The translations under genes and the position numbers were made by a program. The notes beneath the pieces are model-generated. The model was not told where the DNA came from. It saw only the letters and a list, made by a program, of their open reading frames with translations, and made no database searches. Shown one piece after another: positions 1 through 12,072 of a stretch of 64,000 nt of DNA. The stretch comes from Phymorhynchus buccinoides (taxonomy: Eukaryota > Mollusca > Gastropoda > Neogastropoda > Raphitomidae): assembly GCA_017654935.2 (NCBI GenBank), contig CM065710.1:8642757-8706756 (forward strand). Reading direction: 5' to 3'. The first letter of the stretch is position 1; every line of letters begins with the position of its first letter.

Positions 1-247
1 GTTACTACAAAACGTGTTAGCTTTGATTCTCAGTGACCCTCTGTGACTAGTAGAATCAAAAGTCCGAGGTTTATCATCACTGGAAAGCTTTTCTATTTTC
101 TGCCAGAAGGTTTCTCTCACGTGTCTCAATTCTCCTCTGCAATTTTCTCTAATTCGTCCTATCATATTGTTGATAGTTTGAGTTCCCGCTGTTCTGCTGC
201 TTGCTTCCCTAATAGGTGGCATTCTACGAGCTTCTATCTCGCTTAAA
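1..247 (-). CDS. Open frame running off the left edge, unrecognised
   Basis: On the minus strand one frame stays open from a stop near 248 to the first base of the window, about 80 codons, with an ATG near 216. It is arginine-rich and contains the peptide RIRENCRGELRHVRETFW; no family is recognised. The opposite strand also has a short frame here, but that one closes normally. It could be the edge of a coding exon or a piece of a transposon gag-like protein. A chance open frame is possible at this length. Confidence 0.25.
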
Positions 248-635
248 TTTTATCGATGTAGGTACAACCCCCCAGGGGACTATGTTCCATTGTCATAGAG
301 TTTTTGCTGAATGCTTTAAGAGTGTAGTTATTATTAACCTCCAACTGGGGTACAATAATATGAACTTGATGTTTTAAAAATGAACTATTTCGTTCCCACC
401 AAGGGATATAACATAATACACTGCTCGAGATAGTAAGCTCCCCCTTTATTTTGAATGTAGATCTATTCTTGAAATCATTAATTCTTGTGAAATAATAAAT
501 GTTGATGTTTTTAATCGTTGAAATATATTTCATTTACTTTTAAAAGGTGTACAAACTGAAAACTGAGACTTCAAATTCATATCCTATGGCTCCAACCTAC
601 CTGCGTGCGCATCTCGACCATTCCAACGGAAGTGT

Positions 636-805
636 CGCCATCTTAGTCCTTATTTGTGTGTAAACAAAGTGAAAATGTTATCTAAATGTGTAAAGAAAAC
701 ATCCAGATGTTATAAATACAGTTTAGATAAGTTTCGAATTGGAACAGCCAAATACGCAGCATCGATCTGGCATTTTTCAAAAAAAGGTAAGGACTAAGAT
801 GGCGG
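636..805. mobile_element. Short MITE-like inverted repeat element
   Basis: The ends are inverted copies of each other: CGCCATCTTAGTCCTTA on the left and TAAGGACTAAGATGGCG on the right, enclosing about 135 bp of AT-rich sequence without coding capacity. The size and terminal inverted repeats fit a non-autonomous DNA transposon. No clear target duplication was recognised, so the superfamily is unassigned. Confidence 0.6.
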
Positions 806-1133
806 TCTCCCATAATATGGCGCTCCTTGTGACCGGATATGACGACACGTGGGTACAAGCCATTGATATTTTTCTATCAAGGAATATTAAAGGCCCATAC
901 GCTTCTCGTAAATAACGTGCAGAATGATGCAAAATCGATCTGGATTGTAAACTCTGACGTTATTCAAAGTCACAGACAAGCATAAAACTGAACGCAATCA
1001 TACTGTTAGCTCAAAGTTAGCAAAAAATGCGCTGACCTTTTTTCTTCTGTGTACTCTGCTATCTTAAAATCTCGTCTAGGGGTAATTAGCTCAAAATACG
1101 TAGTTAAGGGTAGTCAGTAGGCCTAGATTAGTA

Positions 1134-2716
1134 GTAGTCCAGGCGAAATTAAGATTGACCTTGTTTTGTGATATAATCATATATATTAAGGTTTTATGTC
1201 GATCTAACATGATTTGAGGGTGCTGAATCTAAATCCGTTGGAGGCCAAGTTGTAAATGTTGGGCATTTGAGCTATGACGTAATATTCAAAATGGCCACTA
1301 TGGGACTCTAAAGAACTGTTAAAACATGCACTTACTGTAATTATGTTGTATCTAATGCTTTTATTTGTTAAGAAAAATAGTATAGTTTGCTGAAATGATT
1401 CAAACTATGTTAAATATATTTCCTATTTTTGTACTTATTAGCCCCCAGCCACTCTGTGGAGAGGGCTATCACGATTTTGTGTCCTTTCATTTGCCTGGCA
1501 ATTATCTTAAGAACCATGTCACAGGATCACTTCAAATTTGTGTGCTACTATTTTAAAGGAGCGGATGTGCCCCTCAGTATACCTTATTGACCTTGACCTT
1601 TGACTTTGAGTATGTGATTTTAATGTATCAAATATACTTTTTCAACTTTTGCACTGCTGTGGTAAAATAAGCTATGTGGGTTTTTTCTAAGCTAATGTGT
1701 ATAGAGGATTTTTGAATTACTGATACTTATTTTATGTCTAAGCCTTTCATCTTGAATGCTTGACCTTGAATTTGCATTGATTATTTTAACTTTTTGTTTT
1801 TATTTGTTTTAAATATTTGCAGTAATGGTCTCATAATTGGTGCATTAACCAATTAATAGGTGGGTAAAAGTGCCGACGTGCAATAAAATGTTGGTAATTT
1901 ACCCACCTATAAAATAAAATATAATATCGACACCGATCGCCGTGTTGGTTCTGCTTGGCGCCTAGGCAACAAAGGTCAAGCTGTTTAAGATGAAGGCTAG
2001 AGATGTCATTGGTATTTAGGTTAGCATCTAGATATGTTTAACCGTTGGCTCATGTACCAATTATGAGACAGGTACTGCAATGATTTAAAATATATTAAAA
2101 CAAAAAGTTGAAATATTCAATGCAAATCCAAGGTCAAACATTTAAGATGAAAGGTTTAGGCATAAAACAGGCATCCTCCATAAACATTAGCTTAGAAACA
2201 TTTTACGACAGCAATGCAAAAGTTGAAAAAGTATAGTTGATACAATAAAATGTCACATACTCAAGGTCAAAGGCCAAGGTCAACAAGGCATACTTTGGGG
2301 CACATCAGCTTCATTAAAATAGTAGCAGACACATTCGAAGTGATCCTGTGACATGGTTCTTAAGATAATTGCCAGGCAAATGAAAGGACACGAAAGATCG
2401 TGATAGCCCTCTCCGCAGAGTGGCTGGGGGCTAATAAGTACTAAAATAGGATATAGTTCACATAGTTTGAATGATTTCAGCAAATTATACTATTTTTCTT
2501 ACCAAAAAAAGCATTAGATACAAAATAATTACGTTAAAGTTCTCTAGAGTCCCATGGCGGCCATTTTGAATATTACGTCATAACTCAAAATGCCCAACAA
2601 TTACAACTTGGCCTCCAACGGATTTAGATTCAGCACCCTCAAATCATGTTAGATCAACATAAAAACCTAATATATCACAAAACAAGGTAAACTTTATAAT
2701 TTCGCCTTGACTAGAA
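1134..2716. mobile_element. Foldback element with ~700 bp inverted arms
   Basis: The arm at about 1134-1850 recurs as an imperfect reverse complement at about 2042-2716, separated by a loop near 190 bp. Matching landmarks include CCGTTGGAGGCCAAGTTGTA (near 1238) against its complement near 2607, and GCCCCCAGCCACTCTG (1441) against its complement near 2420. The loop itself holds a smaller palindrome around TAGGTGGGTAAA and TTTACCCACCTA (1857-1911). Nothing coding is recognised in it. The arrangement resembles a foldback or long-TIR non-autonomous transposon; a simple inverted duplication of an older repeat is the alternative. Confidence 0.65.
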
Positions 2717-2763
2717 CAAGAAGAGAGGAACTTGAAGGTGTACAACTTGGCGTCATAATAATA

Positions 2764-5400
2764 ATAAACTAATAATAAAAATAATTAATAATGCTTATAT
2801 AGCGCATTAATCTTGCAAAGCAACTCAATGCGCTTTTCACCACACCATTCGTACAAACATTTCTAACAAACTGGCACCACACATCCTCACCATACATCTC
2901 TATCGTAAAATGAATACATATTAGAGGAATGCATTGCATATAATTCATAACACAACACACCAACACCCACCCAGTCCCCTTCAACACCACCACCCCAACC
3001 ATCCCCCACATCCCCCCCACCACCATCCACACCTCATGACCCACCTACTACGCCCACCCCGCACCAAATACACACACCACGCTGCCCTGCGTTAAAAGTT
3101 CGATAAACTCAACGTCTCAATGAGCTTGAAGACAAGAGTGGGGAAAGGATCATATACTTTGCAGAGAGAAAGCTTTCCTGAAGAAGCGGGTTTTTAGTTT
3201 GGGACTTGAATGAAGGAAGAGTGGAACTGGTTGCGGGTATGATCAGGGAGATAATTCCAGACTGTTGGTGCAGCGAAACTAAACGCCCTCTCAACCGAAG
3301 ATTTCAAGGACCGCTTAGGAACTATAAGAAGTTTCTGGGAAGAAGAACGAAAGAGTGCGAGAGCTTTGGTAGGTGCAGATAGAAGAAGAGAGTTAGTGAG
3401 GAAGAGTTTTGTCAAAGTGACAAAAAGCGAGAGTAGCCATCTTGAACTGCCAGCGGAATTTGACAGGAAGCCAGTGGAGATCAGCCAAAAGAGGTGTGAT
3501 GTGATCACAATTTCTTTTGCCAAGCACAAGCCGAGCAACACTGTTCTGCACTCTCTGTAAGCGCGAAACCTGTTCTGCTGGAAGCCCAGCATACATCGAA
3601 TTACAGTAGTCCAATCTGAACAACACGAAGGCAGAAATCAGTCTAACAGAAGCATCTCTGGACAGGAAGGGTCTGATGGAGGCGATACGCCTTAGTTCTA
3701 AGAAAGATGCACGACAAACACTAAATATTTGCTCCTGCATCGACATAGTCTGATCGAGGGAGACACTGAAGTACTTAACAGTCTTCCGAAATGGCAATTC
3801 AGATCCAACAATATTGATGGAATCTGTTTTAACTTTCTTCAGGGAAGAGGAGGTGCCAACAGGCATCACCTGGGTCTTTTCACTGTTCAGTTTCAACTTG
3901 TTACTGGTCATCCACCCCTGAACACTGCTGACACACTCAGAAACCTCTGATTTAACCGACTGAAACTCATCAGGAGTGCCACTCCTAGACAGCTCTGTAT
4001 CATCTGCATATTTGTGAAAGTTACATTTGTGTTCAGATACAACATCAGATAAGCGGCTGAGCATAAAGTGTAAAAAAAGAACTGGCCCAAGCAACAGACC
4101 CCCTGGGGTTACAAGCATACAGACAGAGGAGAGAGAGAGGATTTAACACCGCCAACCATTACGGCTTGGGTTCTTTCCTTAATGTAGTTTTTGAACCAGC
4201 TGAGAACCACCCCATCACTAAATACCAAATGTGACTCTAAGCCTCTCAATGAGAATGGAAGACCAATGGAGTGGTCAAGCGTGTCAAAGGCGGCGCTCAA
4301 ATCCAGCAGGGTTACAATGTGAAACGAGTATTATCGTCAGATTTACATAGCAATCAATCTAGAACGCTCAAAACAGCAGTCTTGGTGCTGTGATGCTTCT
4401 TATATGCTGATTGACAAACCTCGAGCAAGCCATTATCTGATAGGTGGGTCTGAAGCTGCCTCAACACAACTCGCTCAAGAATCTTTGACAGGAACCAGTT
4501 GGAGACTGGTCTAAAATTCTTCAACTCATTAGGGTCAAGCCCTGTTTTTTTCAACAAAGGGGTGACCACTGCTTGTTTGAATTGTGGAGGCACTGTACCT
4601 GATGAGAGGGATTTGTTAACAATGTCTGTAACTAGGGGGATCACATGAGAAGAACATTGTTTCAGGAGAGAAGTGGGGATGGGGTCAAGTACACAAATTT
4701 TACTGGGGGACTTGGTTATCAAGTCAGCAATCAGTTTTTCATCAACAGGTTCAAAAGAAGAAAAAGTTGGACCACAGTATTTATCAAATTGAGGAGGGTG
4801 GCATGACTCTGAGTCAAGACTGTCACGAATGCGCTTAATCTTATCGTCAAAGAAATCATTGAATCGTTGTGGGACTTCGGAAGAAGGGATGTTCGCAGGC
4901 AAAGTGAGTGTCTTTTGTTTACCAAGGAGTTCGCCTGACACAGAAAACAATTGTTTAGAGGAACTACAAGAGTTAATTGTGTCACGATAATGAGACTCTC
5001 TGGCGTCCTGAAGGCAGTCTCCTGCCTCACATCTCTTTGCTGCAAACATCTGGCGGTGGACAGTCAGACGGCTCTTTCTCCACCGCCTCTCACTGCACCG
5101 GCGTCGACGTCAAGTGGCTCTCACGTCCTCGGAGAGCCAGGGGGCTGAGGGGCGGTCAGTAACACGTCTAGTCACTGCAGGCGCGTGCCGGTCCAGGATC
5201 TCCCGAAGGCCATCGTTGAACACACCCACCAAATGCGTGACATCTGCGTTGTACTGCTGCTCACGCACACACTCAACGAAAGTCTTGACTTCCTTGTCAA
5301 AATCAGCCACGCACAAAGCTTTCATGTTTCTTGACGTCACGAGTCTTTTGCGGGGAGGGGGCCTGGTCACCTTCAAACTACACACAACAACGTATCCTCT
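2764..5400 (-). mobile_element. CR1-like non-LTR retrotransposon, 5'-truncated and decayed
   Basis: Read on the minus strand from 5400 to 2764. It contains the end of the post-endonuclease linker, a reverse transcriptase and a C-terminal tail. The 3' end near 2764-2800 is AT-rich with TAATAA units and an adjacent ATATAGCGCATTA motif typical of CR1/L2-type LINE tails. There is no endonuclease upstream, so the copy is truncated. The reading frame is split into at least three pieces (5385-5110, 5049-4354/4300-4109, 4118-3393/3592-3109), so it is a dead copy. Confidence 0.85.
3109..5385 (-). pseudogene. Reverse transcriptase of a CR1-like LINE, frameshifted
   Basis: RNA-templated DNA polymerase used in target-primed reverse transcription. 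Visible along the protein: the linker motif SAPWLSEDVRAT (near 5125), the RT entry region LDPIPTSLLKQC and the fingers motif NFRPVSNWFLSKILERV (near 4500), the palm strand FDTLDHSI (near 4275), the catalytic box YADDTELSRSG (near 4005), the thumb region WMTSNKLKLNSEKTQVM, and the typical C-terminal block FAAPTVWNYLPDHTR (near 3250). Frames change between 5110 and 5049, around 4350-4300, around 4120, and between 3393 and 3592. All key RT landmarks are therefore present, but the gene is broken. Assignment to CR1 rather than Jockey or Rex is by motif style only. Confidence 0.85.
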
Positions 5401-6126
5401 GACAGCGTTACGTCATAAGCTAGGTCTGAAAGTGTCCCAACAAGTTCTATTATTAAAAACGGGCCACAAACAGGCAAAATAGTGGTATTTGTCTTCAAAT
5501 AGTTCAACATCAGTCACAGGTGCCCCGTATTGATTTCCCCCTAATCTACGTCACGCCAAATGGATTATCGCACAAATCCCATTTTTTTGGTGAGGATTTC
5601 AATGGCTAGCCAGCTTGGCAAATCTGCCACAGGAGAGACCGATTTTTGCGAAATAAAAAAAAAAAAAAAAATAAAAGCCGATGTGCGCTCACTTTATCTT
5701 GACGAATGTGACATAAAAGGTAGGTTACATAGATACAAGTTTGTATACTGTGTCTTATGTGTAGTAGGAAATAATGCTGAAACGTTTTCCAGAACGTTTT
5801 TAGGTCCGAATGGAGATGACTATGGTCCTTTAATTATGAGACCTACATCTCATTGAATGTCTATTTATATAGTAACGTATTCAAACGCAACCGTATCACA
5901 CTACGGTAACCTTACGCCTACTTTTCGCGTTCGCTTCTATATCTAACTTTATGTCCTGATCCTAATGCTTTAGACCTATTAATGTTCAACATGACGCAAT
6001 ACAACTTTTACAGTTGGATAGTGTGTTGAAAGAAGACAAACGTATTATTGAAAACGAGACAGTTGATATACCAGTGAATGGATAACTGAGGTTGGTTTTT
6101 AGGAAATCAATTGCCCTACAAATACA
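5401..6126. other. Non-coding stretch, nothing recognised
   Basis: Contains an A-run at about 5647-5671 and a 98-codon open frame (5560-5856, plus strand) crossing it, which shows no recognisable domain and is rejected as a gene. No transposon ends were identified. Confidence 0.5.
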
Positions 6127-6251
6127 CACAGCCGTGAGACACGCACACCACACGCCACACACACACACACGCACGCACGCGCACACGCACACCACACACA
6201 CACACACACACACACACACTACACACACCGCACACACACACACACACACAG
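6127..6251. repeat. (CA)n microsatellite
   Basis: Interrupted CA/CACG repeat of about 125 bp. The open frames here encode only His-Thr or Val-Cys repeats and are artefacts. Confidence 0.95.
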
Positions 6252-6385
6252 CACACATATTGACATCACTATTATTGAGTTGCTATTAAAGGGGAAAGGA
6301 AGCTACTCTGATACATTGTCTGTTATTGTAGGACCTACCACCTGTCTCTGTTTCTCGTTTGTGCGGACATGAGCCATTGGGGTAC

Positions 6386-7250
6386 CTATTTCGGGAGAAA
6401 GAGATCGAGGGTAGTCTGGAGAAAAAGAGTTTCAAGCCTGAAAACTTTAGGAACAGCTCCCTCCTTGGTATCTTTCAAGAGGGGGCTCTTTCTAAATTTT
6501 AACGAGGGGACCATGGGGCAGTCGGTAGTTGTCCTCTCAAGAAACTCGTCGTCGCTGACGTGCAGCGGGATGCCTCGGACGACTCCAGCTGTGGTCGGCA
6601 CCAGGATGGTGCACTTGACGGTTAAGGGTTGTGGTGGTGATGGAGGTCAGTTTCTTCTGCTGCAAACGGCTGACGCAGCCCACAAGGATCTTCATTGGCG
6701 ATAGGGGCTTTACGGACCTCACTGTGTTGACAAGGCCTCTGAGGATGTCAGCCATCCTCCAGTCCAGGGACCGGAGAGATGGTCCATCCAGTCGTTCGAT
6801 GACCACGGGGTGGTTCTCGAAGATAGGAGCTGGCTCGCGTGCTGTGGGCAGTCGATTCCTTCTGGGTCGCTGGGGTCGGAATCCTTTGTCACGGTGGTTG
6901 TTGCTCTGGTCGTCCTTTGCCTTCTCTTGGGTGGTGGTGGTGGCGGGAGTCTCTTCCCGGGCGGTGGTGGTCTCTTCTGCGGGAGCTTTTTCTTCAGGGG
7001 GCTGGGTGTTGTCCCCGGATGGCGTGGCTTGATCATCTTCCATGTTGTCGGCAGGAAGTATCATAGGTTTAGAGCAGTGCTTCTTGTTGTCGCTGGGTGT
7101 GACTATCCAGCTGTCATTGTTGTCTTCGCTGTCAGCATTGGACTCCACTGGGCTTGTGGAGCGTGTCCTTTTTCGCTGCAGGTCGTCCATGTCGGTCATG
7201 GTCACCTCCTTGGCCATAGTCAGCTGTGATACTGACACTGGGCCGCTCAC
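6386..7250 (-). pseudogene. LINE ORF1-like (gag-like) protein, frameshifted
   Basis: Minus-strand frame from ATG at 7250. The first ~130 residues are low complexity and rich in Ser/Thr/Pro/Glu. They are followed by a basic stretch (QRPRRNRLPTARE) and a structured segment (LVNTVRSVKPLSPMKILVG). After about residue 215 the frame shifts; the overlapping frame 6601-6386 continues with VVRGIPLHVSDDEFLER and KVFRLETLFLQTTLDLFLP. This resembles the RRM-like start of ORF1 (gag-like) proteins of I/Nimb/Jockey-type LINEs (family inference). It lies upstream of the CR1-like RT on the same strand but about 1 kb away with no endonuclease between, so common origin is not shown. One frameshift makes this a pseudogene. 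Confidence 0.5.
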
Positions 7251-7849
7251 TTTGAGGGAGGCAGTAGTGGTAGTATGTAGCCAACGTAGTTCTAAACGTT
7301 GTTGGGTGAAGATAGGTCAGTCTGGTTGATCGGGGGTGTAGGAGACACCAACGTAGCTCTAAAAAGTGCTAGACGTTGATTGAGGCAGAACAGGTCTTGG
7401 GTTTAAAGCTGGAAGTCCGTCAGGCTGGCATGACTGTGTCAGTGTGAGGACGCAAACTACCTCAAGTACTCTATATGTATAGCAAAACAAACAAAGAATA
7501 AAAACTAACAAGAAATAATGTGTTTCCCAATATTTCGGCTTTTTATTGCCTTGGACGCGGGACAGACAGTAGAACAAACTTGACGTAACACTTTTCTTGT
7601 CGTCATTGTTATGACCCACATTATGTGTGCATGATTAGATTGTGTTGCAGTGTGTGTGTGTGTGTTTGTGTATGTGTGTGTGTGTGTGTGATAATTCATT
7701 TGGACTATTGACTCCACATTAAAAAAAAAATCATCCTCTCTCTCTCTCTCTCTCTCATATCCATCTCCGCTCATGCTGAGTCCATCTTTGCAGTTATGAC
7801 TTTCAAAATATGTAGACCCAACGCCAGATGTCTTAATGACCCATTAGTT
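7251..7849. other. Non-coding spacer with (TG)n and (TC)n tracts
   Basis: Holds a (TG)n run at about 7649-7690 and a (TC)n run at about 7736-7757. The motif CCAACGTAG repeats twice (7279 and 7350). No coding signal is recognised. Confidence 0.6.
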
Positions 7850-8068
7850 AGGAGAGTGGGCATGTATCATGCATCTCCATTATAAGCAAATTAAGCATCT
7901 CCACTATGATCACGCCAAGAGAGTGGGTATGTAACCTGGGCCAAGCATCTCCACTATAAACAAATAATGAATCTCCCCTAGGAACAGGTCAAGAGAGTGG
8001 ATATGTATCCTGGGTAAAGCATCTCCACTATAAACAAATAAAGCACCTCCGCTATAAATACACTTTAG
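7850..8068. repeat. Degenerate minisatellite, ~73 bp period
   Basis: Three to four diverged units built around AAGCATCTCCACTATAAACA and CAAGAGAGTGGGTATGTA. The units differ by point changes and small indels. No protein is implied. Confidence 0.7.
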
Positions 8069-8244
8069 CACAACTCGATGGAGAAATAACTGCCCTCTCA
8101 TACAATTCATTAGAGAGAGCCATGGTCTTCAGCTTGTCCATCCAGAACTTTTCACGACGGAGTCTGGCCTCCTTGCTGTGGACGAACACCTGTTCGAGGA
8201 TGATGCATCTGACATTCTCGCAGGAATGTCCGGCCAAGTTGAAG

Positions 8245-8266
8245 TGTTATATATATATATATATAG
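8245..8266. repeat. (TA)n microsatellite
   Basis: Short TATATA run at the left border of the composite repeat beginning near 8281. Confidence 0.8.
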
Positions 8267-8280
8267 TATAAAAGAAATAT

Positions 8281-8533
8281 TTCAGTGAATAGCTGAGCTC
8301 CGTACCCCTACTCTGAAGGACTGAAAAGTTAGTGCATTTGAAATGCAGAATAGTTTGCTTTGATAAAACTTTTCTGTGTCCAATGTCTGTATTTGTGAAC
8401 CTCAGAAACAAAACCAGTTAAAGTTAAGTTTGAGTAATGTTCCGTGTTCAAAACAAAAAAAATTATATAAATTGTGCTGATTTACTTTTTCTCCCAATGG
8501 GGGAGGGACAGTGCCTTATGCAAAGACAGCTGT
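8281..8533. repeat. ~250 bp direct repeat, left copy
   Basis: Nearly identical to 9266-9522. It begins near GTGAATAGCTGAGCTC and ends near CAGCTGTTTCGACCT. Together the two copies flank a duplicated 225-bp block, giving the whole 8.28-9.52 kb segment a composite-element look. Not recognised as an LTR. Confidence 0.75.
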
Positions 8534-8583
8534 TTCGACCTCCTAGTAAAGGTCTCATAAGTTTGCATGATCGGACTGTAATT

Positions 8584-9046
8584 TGACTGGTGAAAATGAT
8601 GTTTTACGTCCTCTCGGTCATAGACACATATGGGACATTTGTAAATACAAAGATGGTGGGAACAATACTGGCTGCAATGCCCGGAGGCAGTGCAACACCG
8701 GTAAAGTCCCGAGTTTTTAACAATATAGATAGGTGTAGCGGTAACCACACCTCGGCGAAACCTCATCGGCTATGGTACCGCCACATTAGATATAAGCAAT
8801 TTGACTGGCGACGAAAATGGTGTTTTACGTCCTCTTGGTCTGAATCAGACACATATGGGACATTTGTAAATACAAATACGGTGGGAACAATACTGGAGGC
8901 AATGCCCGGAGGCAGTACGAAACCAGTAATGTCCCGATTTTTTGTTATTAATACAGATAGCTGTAGCGGTGACCACGCCTCGGTTAAACCTCATCGGCTA
9001 TGGCACCGCCACATGAGTCTGGGATTAAGCAATTTGACTGTCCAGT
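8584..9046. repeat. Tandem duplication of a ~225 bp unit
   Basis: The two units (about 8584-8806 and 8807-9046) share ACACATATGGGACATTTGTA, GCAATGCCCGGAGGCAGT and AAACCTCATCGGCTATGG in the same order. They differ by scattered substitutions. The 156-codon open frame across both units looks repeat-derived and is not called as a gene. Confidence 0.75.
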
Positions 9047-9265
9047 GTATGTCAACTTGAGCCAGAAGACATTCTACAAGAGAATGGTGTCTTCTTTGCA
9101 CCAAATCGAAAATCCAGAATAAAAGCAAACCAGCACAAAGTTAAACCAGAAATAGTAATAATGTTCTGAAATTTTAATTTCAAAACCTAGTAGACATGAC
9201 TAGAGATGGCCAACTACTGAGATGATATCCAAATTAAGGATAAAAATAGCATGAAAGAAAACTCT

Positions 9266-9522
9266 CAGTGAATAGCTGAGCTACGTACCCCTACTCTGAA
9301 GGACTGAAAAGTTAGTGCATTTGAAATGCAGAATAGTTTGCTTTGATAAAACGTTTCTGTGTCCAATGTCTGTATTTGTGAACCTCAGAAACAAAACCAG
9401 TTCACTTTAACTTTGAGTAATGCTCTGTGTTCAAAAAAAAAAAAAATTTAAATTGTGCTGATTTACTTTTTCTCCCAATGGGGAAGGGACAGTGCCTTAT
9501 GCAAAGACAGCTGTTTCGACCT
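9266..9522. repeat. ~250 bp direct repeat, right copy
   Basis: Second copy of the 8281-8533 repeat. A short inverted fragment of the same repeat follows at 9575-9640 (AACATTACTCAAAGTTAAC and the AACTGGTTTTGTTTCTGAGG complement), so the repeat has been partly re-inserted or folded back at this border. Confidence 0.75.
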
Positions 9523-9639
9523 AATGAACAAAATAATAATGTTCTGAAACTTTGAGTAATGTTCCGTGTTTGAACATTACTCAAAGTTAACGTTAACTGG
9601 TTTTGTTTCTGAGGTTCGTAAATTTCTGAGGTTCACTAA

Positions 9640-11735
9640 AGTTATGGCATGCAGATTCAGCAGGGTTATACCACTATTAGTCAGAGAATATCAAATGTGC
9701 TATATAAAAGGATGGAATATTGCCACCGTTATTCGTACCATTGATGATGCCATCAATTATGTCAATAAAACAGATAAGGCAGGATTTTTGTTAGCGCTTG
9801 ATTATTCAAAGGCGTTTGACTGAATAGATAAAAGTTACTTGAATCAGGCGTTTGATACATTTGGCTTTGGATCTGAATTCAAGTAATGGATTCAGATTAT
9901 GATGAATAAGACTGTAAACCACATAAATCATGGGGGTTGGATATTAGAGAGTTTTGCTGTCAAATGCGGTATAAGGCAGGGTTGTCCTTTTTCACACTTG
10001 GCTTTTGTTTTAGCTGTCGAGCTTTTGGCCATTAAAATTAGAAATAGTAATATTATAGGTATACGGGTACCACATAGAAATAGCCCTAACGCGTGTATCA
10101 AAATTCAACAAATGGCCGATGATACAACCTTGTTTTTAAATATTGAGAATGATGTATCAAAAGCAACAGACATTTTGGAGCTTTTTGCAAGTTTCTCAGG
10201 CTTAAAACTAAACATGCAAAAAAACTAAACTCTTAGCAATTGGCAACATTTGTGTAGAAACTCTTTCTGTGCCATTTGAAATAGTAGAAAAAAGAAAAAC
10301 AAATTAGGAGTTTTCTTTGCCAAAGGTAGAATGGCAAGAGAAATAGAAGACAATCGGAAAAGCAGAATAAAGAAATTAGCATATTTAATTAAACAATGGA
10401 GCAAAAGAGATTTCAGCATACATGGTAAAATAGTAATAGTAAAAACATTTTTAGTCAGCCAGTTTATTTATATAATGCAGTCTATTGGACTGCCGAAGTA
10501 GATTCTAATAAAAAATAAATACCACCCTGTACAAATTTATTTGGCAAAGGAAATATAGTAATAGAAAAGCGTTCGAAAAGATTAAAAGAAAAGTTATGCA
10601 AAATGGACATACAAAGGGTGGACAAGAAATGGTTGATATGATTGAATTGCAGCGTATCTTTAGCACCAATGGAGAGGAAAACTACATAAGAGTAAGGCAA
10701 AAGCTGAAACATGGTACCCTTCTGGCATTTAGACAAAATTGCTTTACCACATGAAAGTTTTGGATTAAATTGTGTAATACATGATATCCAAGAGATCTCC
10801 GCAATTAAAAATTACTTCTGGAGAGGCGTTCTGTTAACTTACCTTGAAAAGAAACATAAAGTGAATAAGGATGATGTCAAGGCATCAGATATTGGAAATC
10901 AGTTTCTGTTTTTCAACCAACTGATTAAGTTTAAAAAGCATGTTCTTAATTTTTTTTAAATGGCGTGAGAAAGGTCTTATAACGGTGAACAATATTATTA
11001 ATAGACAGGAAAAACGTTTGCTGACATCAAAAGAGGTACAAGATCTTCTCGGACGAAGCAGAGCAGTAACAGTCTTTGAGTACAATGCCTTGTTAAACGC
11101 TATGCCCCAAGCATGGATTGACTGTATTAAAAGCAGGAGAGTGCAGTTTGAAAACTACAAACCATAATATGTTTGAAATAGTAAATGAATGTTATGCAAA
11201 ACCTAAACAAATTAAAGAATATCTTCGAAAAAGTACTAATCCCACAACTCCTAATGCAGTAAGATTTTGGCTCAGAAAATGTAATTACAATTTTAATGAA
11301 AATGTGTGGACGAGAGCGAGAATGGCAACAAATGAAGTCTGTCTGCGTGAGCTTCAATGGAAACTACTGCACAACATCTACCCGACCAATATTTTATTGC
11401 ATAAAATGGGTGTGAGTAATTCAGAGGCGTGCAATTATTGTCCTAATACTGTGGATGTCATTGGACATTTTTTTTACGACTGCCCTACTGTAAGACCGTT
11501 TGGATATACATTGAAAACTTAATCTGTTCAAAGATCGGCTTGAAAGTAACTTTACTAGTAATTGACGTACTGTTTGGGTTTGATAGGAAAAACACATTAA
11601 ATAACTACTGTTGGATTAGCAATGTCATTCTTTTAGGCAAAATGTGTATTAGCAAAATTAAAAAGACAAAGTCTGTATTACCCTACGAATTTGTATTTAA
11701 TCAAGAGGCACAGATAAGAAAGTTGCTATGAAAAG
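9640..11735 (+). pseudogene. L1/Tx1-like LINE reverse transcriptase, decayed
   Basis: Plus-strand remnants of a LINE ORF2 in successive broken frames. Visible: the RT palm strand ALDYSKAFD followed by a stop (near 9820), the INHGGW segment (near 9930), CGIRQGCPFSHLAFVLAVE (near 9965), and the catalytic box as QMADDTTLF (near 10112), where the usual Tyr of YADD is Met. The C-terminal region has WKLLHNIYPTNILLHKMGV and a CNYC...GHFFYDC zinc-knuckle-like tail (near 11450). Stops and frameshifts occur at 9823, 9885, about 10228, 10500-10700, 10959, 11167 and 11522. Clade assignment to L1/Tx1 rests on the QGCP...AVE and C-terminal motifs and is inference. The element is dead. Confidence 0.8.
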
Positions 11736-12072
11736 AGTGCAGACAGTCCAGGGTCAGCTGTTCATGCTCAGTAATGTCCAAAACATTTTTTTTTAAAGTG
11801 AGAGAACAGTGTACCATGTGTTTTGCGTAGAAGTAAAGAGAGAAACGGTGGGTAGGGGGGGGGGGATGTGTCATTTGACGAACAACCATGGATTGATTGA
11901 CATGACGTCACAAACTGAAGTCAGTGTGATGTTAGTTTCAAGGAAAACAGTGGTTGAAACTTTGCTTTTGAATTTCTTTTTCACTATGCCAAAAAAATAA
12001 TGTCTCTTAATCAGTAAAACATGAAGGCAATTCTTTTCTTTTTTTGACACTAACAAATCTTCACAACCAACA

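Noticed and set aside
5560..5856. 98-codon plus-strand frame
   Set aside because: Runs through an A homopolymer and has no recognisable motif or splice context.
6631..7329. Plus-strand frames of 133, 139 and 95 codons
   Set aside because: They are antisense shadows of the LINE ORF1-like frame and have Val/Gly/Trp-rich improbable composition.
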